This document shows positions 59,103 through 64,000 of a DNA stretch of 64,000 nt, one piece after another. The translations under genes were made by a program, and so were the position numbers. The notes under the pieces are model-generated. The model worked only from the letters and a program-made list of their open reading frames with translations, had not been told where the DNA came from and did not search any database. Source of the stretch: Streptomyces hyaluromycini (lineage in GTDB: Bacteria; Actinomycetota; Actinomycetes; Streptomycetales; Streptomycetaceae); contig NZ_BCFL01000017.1 in assembly GCF_002217755.1 (NCBI RefSeq), forward strand, positions 124,001 through 188,000. The letters are read 5' to 3'. Within the stretch, counting starts at the first letter, position 1; each line of letters begins with the position of its first letter.

Positions 59103-59810
59103 TCATGACCGCCAGTCGAGCGGGACCAGCTTCTCGCGGTCCCAGGAGCGCTCCCATCCCGCGTAGTGCAGCAGACGGTCGATCACCCCGGCCGTGAACC
59201 CCCACACCAGGGTCGATTCGACCAGGAATGCCGGACCTCGGTGGCCGCTGGGGTGCACGGTGGTGGCCCGGTTGGCCGGATTCGTGAGATCCGCCACGGG
59301 AACGGTGAAGACCCGCGCCGTCTCGTTCGGATCCACCACCCCCACCGGACTCGGCTCGCGCCACCAGCCCAGCACCGGGGTGACCACGAACTTGCTCACC
59401 GGGATGTACAGCCTGGGCAGCACCCCGAACAGCTGGACGCCGGCCGGGTCCAGCCCGGTCTCCTCCTCGGCCTCGCGGAGAGCGGCCCGCAGCGGCCCGT
59501 CGGCCTTCGGGTCGCCGTCCTCGGGGTCGAGGGCGCCGCCGGGGAAGGAGGGCTGCCCGGCGTGCGAGCGCAGCGAGCCGGCCCGCTCCATCAGCAGCAG
59601 CTCGGGCCCCTGCTCGCCCTCGCCGAACAGGATCAGCACGGCCGACTGCCGTCCCGCGCCGTTCTCCGGCGGCAGGAAGCGGCTCAGCTGGAGCGGCTGG
59701 ATCGTCTCGGCGGCCCGCACCACCGGGTCGAGCCACTCCGGCAGGCCCTCCTTGCCGAGTGCCACGCCCGCGCGTGCCTCACCGGTCTGCTCCTTGCTGC
59801 TGTGTGTCAC
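59103..59810 (-). CDS. NudL-type NUDIX hydrolase (CoA diphosphatase family)
   Basis: A 235-residue NUDIX protein. LLLMERAGSLRSHAGQPSFPG is the UPF0035 motif that marks CoA pyrophosphatases. It runs into the NUDIX box GALDPEDGDPK followed by LREAEEETGL; the box has an insertion of a few residues. It probably cleaves CoA or oxidised CoA to phosphopantetheine. It lies 4 bp before marP on the same strand. Confidence 0.87.
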   Translation of the reverse strand: MTHSSKEQTGEARAGVALGKEGLPEWLDPVVRAAETIQPLQLSRFLPPENGAGRQSAVLILFGEGEQGPELLLMERAGSLRSHAGQPSFPGGALDPEDGDPKADGPLRAALREAEEETGLDPAGVQLFGVLPRLYIPVSKFVVTPVLGWWREPSPVGVVDPNETARVFTVPVADLTNPANRATTVHPSGHRGPAFLVESTLVWGFTAGVIDRLLHYAGWERSWDREKLVPLDWRS

Positions 59811-59907
59811 GGCATCCCCCGTCCTGCCCTGCTCCCCCGTCCTGCCCGTTCCAACGCCCGAAGTCTCCTTGATCGTTCCGTTCCCCGTCCCTGAGAAGAC
59901 CCCTGGG

Positions 59908-61026
59908 TCATGTTCCTGATACGCCGCCCAGCGGCGGCGCCGGGCGGCCGCCCGCGTCCAGATACGCCTGCGGCGGATTGAGCCGCTGGCCGGGGAAGCC
60001 GCCCTTCTCGTACTTGAGCAGCTTCTTCGCCTTCTCCGGGTCGGTCTCGCCCTCGCCGTAGGCGGGGCAGAGCGGGGCGATGGGACAGACCCCGCAGGCC
60101 GGCTTGCGAGCGTGGCACATCCGGCGGCCGTGCCAGATCACGTGGTGCGAGAGGTCGGTCCAGTCGCTCCTGGGGAACAGCGCGCCGACGGCCGCCTCGA
60201 TCTTGTCGGGTTCGGTCTCCGCGGTCCACCGCCAGCGGCGGACCAGGCGCTGGAAGTGCGTGTCCACGGTGATGCCGGGGCGCCCGAAGGCGTTGCCGAG
60301 GACGACGAACGCGGTCTTGCGGCCGACGCCGGGCAGCTTGACGAGGTCTTCGAGCCGGCCGGGGACCTCGCCGCCGAACTCCTCCACCAGCCCCTTGGAG
60401 AGCCCTATCACCGACTTGGTCTTGGCCCGGAAGAACCCGCACGGCCGCAGGATCTCCTCGACCTCCTCCGGGTTGGCCACGGCCAGGTCCTCGGGGGTCG
60501 GGTACTTCGCGAACAGCGTCGGGGTGGTCTGGTTGACGCGCAGGTCGGTGGTCTGTGCGGACAGCACCGTGGCGACCAGGAGCTGGAAGGGGTTCTCGAA
60601 GTCCAGCTCGGGGTGGGCGTACGGGTACACCTCGGCGAGCTCGCGGTCGATCCGGCGGGCCCGGCGGACGAGCGAGGTCTGCGACTCGGGCTTCCCGGCC
60701 GGCTGCGGCTTCGCGGCGGCGGCCTTCCCGACCGCGGCCTTCTTCGACGCGGCCTTCTTGGACGCGACGCGCTTGGCCGCGGTCTCCGCCGGCGCCGCCT
60801 TCGCTGCCGGTGCCGTCTTCGTCGCCTTCGCCGCCTGCTTCGTCGCCGTCGCCTTCTTCGTCGCCGTCTTCTTCACCGCCGCCTTCTTCACTGCTTTCAC
60901 GGCTTTTGCCGCCTTTTTCGGCCCACCGGAGGCGGCATCGGACCCTTGTTCGCCCACGGCGGAATCACCTCGTACAACCACCCGCCCAGCCCCCTTGGCC
61001 TGTGCTCTCACCGGCGATTTGGACAC
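59908..61026 (-). CDS. nth: Endonuclease III with lysine/alanine-rich N-terminal extension
   Basis: A 372-residue enzyme with a catalytic core from about 118. The HhH motif is [14 protein letters not shown], the catalytic Asp is in [11 protein letters not shown], and the 4Fe-4S cluster Cys residues are in [17 protein letters not shown]. It removes oxidised pyrimidines and nicks abasic sites. Residues about 36-113 are AKK/TKK-rich and resemble the TopA tail, probably a non-specific DNA-binding arm. The start is taken at ATG 61026. A GTG or ATG nearer the core would shorten the arm but leave the enzyme whole. Confidence 0.93.
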   Translation of the reverse strand: MSKSPVRAQAKGAGRVVVRGDSAVGEQGSDAASGGPKKAAKAVKAVKKAAVKKTATKKATATKQAAKATKTAPAAKAAPAETAAKRVASKKAASKKAAVGKAAAAKPQPAGKPESQTSLVRRARRIDRELAEVYPYAHPELDFENPFQLLVATVLSAQTTDLRVNQTTPTLFAKYPTPEDLAVANPEEVEEILRPCGFFRAKTKSVIGLSKGLVEEFGGEVPGRLEDLVKLPGVGRKTAFVVLGNAFGRPGITVDTHFQRLVRRWRWTAETEPDKIEAAVGALFPRSDWTDLSHHVIWHGRRMCHARKPACGVCPIAPLCPAYGEGETDPEKAKKLLKYEKGGFPGQRLNPPQAYLDAGGRPAPPLGGVSGT

Positions 61027-61128
61027 CCGGCCAGCCTAAAGCCCGGCGCCGACATCCGCCCCGGACCCGGAAGATCAGCCCCCGATTGGACCCCTGCCGC
61101 TTACCTCGGCACACCTGTGCGGCATCCT

Positions 61129-61142
61129 TGTGACAGATCACA
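61129..61142. promoter_or_regulatory. Crp-like dyad upstream of crp
   Basis: tgtgacagatcaca (61129-61142) is a perfect TGTGA/TCACA dyad with a 4-bp spacer, 92 bp before the crp start and 103 bp before nth. The usual Crp site has a 6-bp spacer, so this is a short-spaced variant or another operator. Confidence 0.4.
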
Positions 61143-61233
61143 CTGTTTGGACCGTCCGGCAAAATGGGGAGCACGGTCCCCTGGTACCAAGGGGGAGCAA
61201 GATCCCCTGAGCAGGTCGACAAGGAGAGAACTC

Positions 61234-61908
61234 GTGGACGACGTTCTGCGGCGCAACCCGCTTTTCGCGGCGCTCGATGACGAGCAGTCCGCGGAGCTGC
61301 GTGCCTCCATGAGTGAGGTGACCCTCGCGCGTGGCGACTCCCTGTTCCACGAGGGCGACCCGGGCGACCGGCTCTACGTCGTCACCGAGGGCAAGGTCAA
61401 GCTCCACCGCACCTCCCCCGACGGCCGCGAGAACATGCTCGCCGTGGTCGGCCCCGGCGAGCTGATCGGCGAGCTGTCGCTGTTCGACCCCGGCCCGCGC
61501 ACGGCGACCGCGACCGCGCTGACCGAGGTCAAGCTGCTGGGCCTCGGCCACGGCGACCTCCAGCCCTGGCTGAACGCGCGCCCCGAGGTGGCCACGGCCC
61601 TGCTGCGCGCCGTCGCCCGCCGGCTGCGCAAGACCAACGACGCCATGTCCGACCTGGTCTTCTCCGACGTGCCGGGCCGGGTCGCGCGCGCTCTGCTGGA
61701 CCTCTCCCGCCGCTTCGGCGTGCAGTCCGAGGAGGGCATCCACGTCGTCCACGACCTCACGCAGGAGGAGCTGGCCCAGCTGGTCGGCGCATCCCGCGAG
61801 ACCGTGAACAAGGCCCTGGCGGACTTCGCCCAGCGTGGCTGGCTGCGGCTGGAGGCGCGGGCCGTGATCCTGCTGGACGTCGAGCGTTTGGCGAAGCGGT
61901 CCCGGTAG
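61234..61908 (+). CDS. crp: cAMP receptor protein Crp
   Basis: A 224-residue CRP/FNR regulator. The cyclic-nucleotide domain (about 10-115) holds GELIGELSLFDPGPRTATATA, where the Arg-Thr pair binds cAMP. The C-terminal winged helix recognition segment is LVGASRETVNKAL. GTG 61234 follows AAGGAGAG. It matches S. coelicolor Crp (SCO3571), which controls germination and antibiotic production (known). Confidence 0.97.
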   Translation: MDDVLRRNPLFAALDDEQSAELRASMSEVTLARGDSLFHEGDPGDRLYVVTEGKVKLHRTSPDGRENMLAVVGPGELIGELSLFDPGPRTATATALTEVKLLGLGHGDLQPWLNARPEVATALLRAVARRLRKTNDAMSDLVFSDVPGRVARALLDLSRRFGVQSEEGIHVVHDLTQEELAQLVGASRETVNKALADFAQRGWLRLEARAVILLDVERLAKRSR

Positions 61909-61916
61909 GCGCCGGT

Positions 61917-61990
61917 TTCTGGGGGCTGCCGCCCCCAGACCCCCGCATCATCGGCCTTCGGCCTCGTCCTCAAACGCCGGACAGGCTGGT
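61917..61990. repeat. Dispersed Streptomyces intergenic repeat with hairpin
   Basis: ctgggggctgccgcccccag forms a hairpin at 61919-61938. It is followed by acccccg, cggccttcggcctcgtcctc and aaacgccggacaggctg. This combination recurs in many Streptomyces intergenic regions (recalled). It directly follows crp and may serve as its terminator. Confidence 0.8.
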
Positions 61991-62002
61991 ATGTGGTTCC
62001 CC

Positions 62003-62833
62003 ATGTCTGAAACAGTCGCGTCCCGGGGCCTCGACCCTCTGGGCTTCATCGAGCGCGAGGGCTCGCACGCGCGCGTGCCGCACGTCTTCCGCCCCGTGGT
62101 CGCCGCCGCCCGCGACCGGCTCCTGGACACCTTCGGGGCGCGGCTGGACAGCGCCTACCTCTACGGTTCGATCCCGCGCGGCACCGCGCGCGTGGGGCGC
62201 AGCGACCTGGACCTGGTGGCCGTCCTCACAGAGGAGCCGACCGGCGCCGACCGGGACGCGGCCCGTGCCCTCGGTGAGGCCGTCGACAAGGAGTTCCCGG
62301 AGATCGACGGGGTCGGGACCCTGCTCTACTCCCGCGCGCGGGTGCTCAGCGAGCTGGAGCGGTACGACATCGGCTGGTTCGTGGCCTGCCAGTGCACCCC
62401 GCTCCTCGGCGAGGACCTCGCCGAGTTCCTGCCCCGCTACCGCCCCGACTCCCTGCTCGCCCGCGAGACCAACGGCGACCTGGCCCGGTGGCTGCCGCGC
62501 TGGCGGGACCGGATCGCGGCCGCGGACGACACCGAGGAGGCCCTGCGCCCCCTGGTGCGCCTCATGTCACGGCATCTCGTCCGCACCGGCTTCACCCTCG
62601 TCATGCCCCGCTGGAACGGCTGGACCAGCGATCTGCACGAGATGGCCGAGGCGTTCGCCGGCTACTACCCGGAGCGGGCCGAACAGCTGCGCCGCGCGGC
62701 CGGGTCCGGGTACGAGCCGGTCGGTGACCGCGCCGTACTGCGGTCGTACGTGGACAACCTCGGCCCGTGGCTCGCCGACGAGTACGCGCGCGTGCACGGC
62801 GTGAAGGCGCCCAGACCCGAGGGCTGGGACTAG
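62003..62833 (+). CDS. Nucleotidyltransferase-fold protein
   Basis: About 276 residues. YGSIPRGTARVGRSDLDLVA is the GS-x-DxD signature of pol-beta type nucleotidyltransferases (two metal Asp), followed by a helical C-terminal half with HEMAEAFAGYYP. Related proteins transfer nucleotides to small molecules or tRNA. No toxin/antitoxin partner is adjacent. The start is ATG 62003 or 61991. Its last 4 bp overlap the convergent MBL gene. Confidence 0.8.
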   Translation: MSETVASRGLDPLGFIEREGSHARVPHVFRPVVAAARDRLLDTFGARLDSAYLYGSIPRGTARVGRSDLDLVAVLTEEPTGADRDAARALGEAVDKEFPEIDGVGTLLYSRARVLSELERYDIGWFVACQCTPLLGEDLAEFLPRYRPDSLLARETNGDLARWLPRWRDRIAAADDTEEALRPLVRLMSRHLVRTGFTLVMPRWNGWTSDLHEMAEAFAGYYPERAEQLRRAAGSGYEPVGDRAVLRSYVDNLGPWLADEYARVHGVKAPRPEGWD

Positions 62834-63672
62834 ATCTCCGACTGGATCAGCCCGTGCTCGGTCAGGTAGTCCAGCTGGGCCCGGACGGACAGTTCCGCGG
62901 CCGGCCACAGGGAGCGGTCCACGTCGGCGTAGACGTGGGCGACGACCTCGGCGGGGGCGCGGTGGCCGTTCTCGACGGCCGTCTCGACCTGGGCCAGCCG
63001 GTGGGCGCGGTGGGCCAGGTAGAACTCGACGGCGCCCTGGGCGTCCTCCAGTACGGGTCCGTGGCCCGGCAGGACGGTGTGGACGCCGTCGTCGACCGTC
63101 AGCGAGCGCAGCCGTCGCAGCGAGTCCAGGTAGTCGCCCAGCCGGCCGTCGGGGTGCGCCACGACCGTCGTACCGCGCCCCAGGATGGTGTCGCCGGTCA
63201 GGACCGCGCGGTCGGCCGGGAGGTGGAAGCTCAGGGAGTCGGCGGTGTGGCCCGGGGTCGGTACGACCCGCAGCTCCAGCCCGCCGGTCGTGATCACGTC
63301 GCCGGCGGCCAGGCCCTCGTCGCCGAGGCGCAGCGCCGGGTCGAGGGCACGCACGCGCGTGCCGGTCAGTTCCGCGAAGCGTACGGCGCCCTCGGCGTGG
63401 TCCGGGTGGCCGTGGGTCAGGAGGGTGAGCGCGATCCGTTTGCCGGCCTTCTCGGCCATGTCGACGACGTTCTTGAGGTGGCCGTCGTCCAGCGGGCCCG
63501 GGTCGATCACCACGGCCAGGTCGGAGTCGGGCTCGGCGACGATCCAGGTGTTGGTGCCGTCCAGGGTCATCGCGGAGGCGTTGGGCGCCAGCACGTTGAC
63601 GGCCCGCGCGGTGGCGGGGCCCGAGAGGACTCCGCCGCGCGGCTGGCCGGGCAGGGCTGCTGCGTCCGTCAT
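62830..63672 (-). CDS. Metallo-beta-lactamase-fold hydrolase (glyoxalase II-like/LACTB2-like)
   Basis: A 280-residue MBL protein. Metal ligands are in LTHGHPDHAEG (HxHxDH), PTPGHTADS, LTGDTILG and the late His in LPGHGPV. The C-terminal winged-helix-like part (HRAHRLAQVETAV) is typical of the LACTB2/RNase-like subgroup. It lies 2 bp after the NUDIX gene on the same strand, so both are probably co-transcribed. Confidence 0.88.
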   Translation of the reverse strand: MTDAAALPGQPRGGVLSGPATARAVNVLAPNASAMTLDGTNTWIVAEPDSDLAVVIDPGPLDDGHLKNVVDMAEKAGKRIALTLLTHGHPDHAEGAVRFAELTGTRVRALDPALRLGDEGLAAGDVITTGGLELRVVPTPGHTADSLSFHLPADRAVLTGDTILGRGTTVVAHPDGRLGDYLDSLRRLRSLTVDDGVHTVLPGHGPVLEDAQGAVEFYLAHRAHRLAQVETAVENGHRAPAEVVAHVYADVDRSLWPAAELSVRAQLDYLTEHGLIQSEI

Positions 63673-63674
63673 CG

Positions 63675-64000
63675 TCAGGCTCCCCCGGTCGTCAGGTCGG
63701 TCGGTATGTGCTTGGTGAACTCGTCGTGGCCCGGCCAGGTCAGGACGATCTCACCGGCCGCCAGGCGGGCGCGGGCCAGTACCGGCGTCATGTCCCGCGC
63801 GGGCGCCGCCGCGAGCGTGTCGGCGGCCGTGGCGTACGGCAGGAGCTGGCGCAGGGTGGCGATGGTGGGCGGCATCATCAGCAGCTCGCCCTTGTCGTAG
63901 CCGGCGGCCGCCTCCGCCGGGCCGATCCACACCGTGCGGTCGGCCTCCGTGGAGGCGTTACGGGTCCGCTGGCCCTCCGGGAGGGCGGCGACGAAGAACC
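63675..64000 (-). CDS. NUDIX hydrolase, C-terminal part (gene continues beyond window)
   Basis: The frame is open to the end of the window. It reads FFVAALPEGQRTRNASTEAD, then TVWIGPAEAAAGYDKGELLM and MPPTIATLRQLL, which is the usual C-terminal part of actinobacterial NUDIX proteins that lie before this MBL gene. The NUDIX box itself is outside. A GTG near 63932 is only an internal codon. Confidence 0.75.
   Translation of the reverse strand, partial: FFVAALPEGQRTRNASTEADRTVWIGPAEAAAGYDKGELLMMPPTIATLRQLLPYATAADTLAAAPARDMTPVLARARLAAGEIVLTWPGHDEFTKHIPTDLTTGGA

Overview
The window looks like a Streptomyces chromosome. GC and third-position GC are very high, overlapping starts and stops (ATGA, GTGA) are common, and rare TTA codons sit in a regulator and a biosynthetic gene. 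From about 19.6 kb to the right end the gene order matches, from memory, the S. coelicolor SCO3540-SCO3573 core region: a tRNA, a secreted Tap-type hydrolase, holB, an MFS-thymidylate kinase fusion, topA, a methyltransferase, hppA, apgA-bldG, an MrfA-type helicase, a Tad pilus operon, a HAD phosphatase, a candidate 6S-like RNA, a SulP-carbonic anhydrase fusion, acsA, nhaA, a MarP-type protease, nudL, nth and crp.

Left part (1-19.5 kb, accessory). A giant protein, open at the window edge, carries an anthrax edema factor/ExoY-like adenylyl cyclase domain, beta-rich modules and an OmpA-like end, so it looks like a secreted polymorphic toxin. It converges on a compact gene set with no modular PKS: KS, two ACPs, decarboxylating KS, HMG-CoA-synthase-like enzyme, two crotonase-fold enzymes (ECH1, ECH2), a medium-chain enoyl reductase and an SDR. 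A P450 is divergent from it. At the right edge sits a regulator that fuses a SARP DNA-binding/BTAD region to a degenerate acyl-CoA carboxyltransferase region. The order KS0-HCS-ECH1-ECH2 is that of a polyketide beta-branching cassette. Here it appears to act on free ACPs, plausibly making a 3-methylcrotonyl/isovaleryl-type acyl-ACP that is then reduced and oxidised. Most genes overlap by 4 bp, so translation is probably coupled. TTA codons in the regulator (codon 82) and in a 15-bp repeat inside the decarboxylating KS (two codons) predict bldA control. The stretch between regulator and tRNA-Thr holds the frameshifted remains of a secreted-protein gene, which marks this as a turnover site.

Core part. 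Replication and DNA topology genes (holB, tmk, topA) lie together on the minus strand. hppA, apgA and bldG connect energy metabolism and developmental anti-sigma signalling. The Tad operon (TadZ, TadA, TadB, TadC, pilin-like DUF4244, two TadE-like) has picked up copies of a dispersed Streptomyces repeat, one of which now encodes part of the last protein. On the right, acetate activation, Na+/H+ exchange, CoA-diphosphatase, base-excision repair and the Crp regulator follow, ending in an MBL hydrolase and a truncated NUDIX gene.

All family calls come from motifs, lengths and gene order read by eye. No database search was run.
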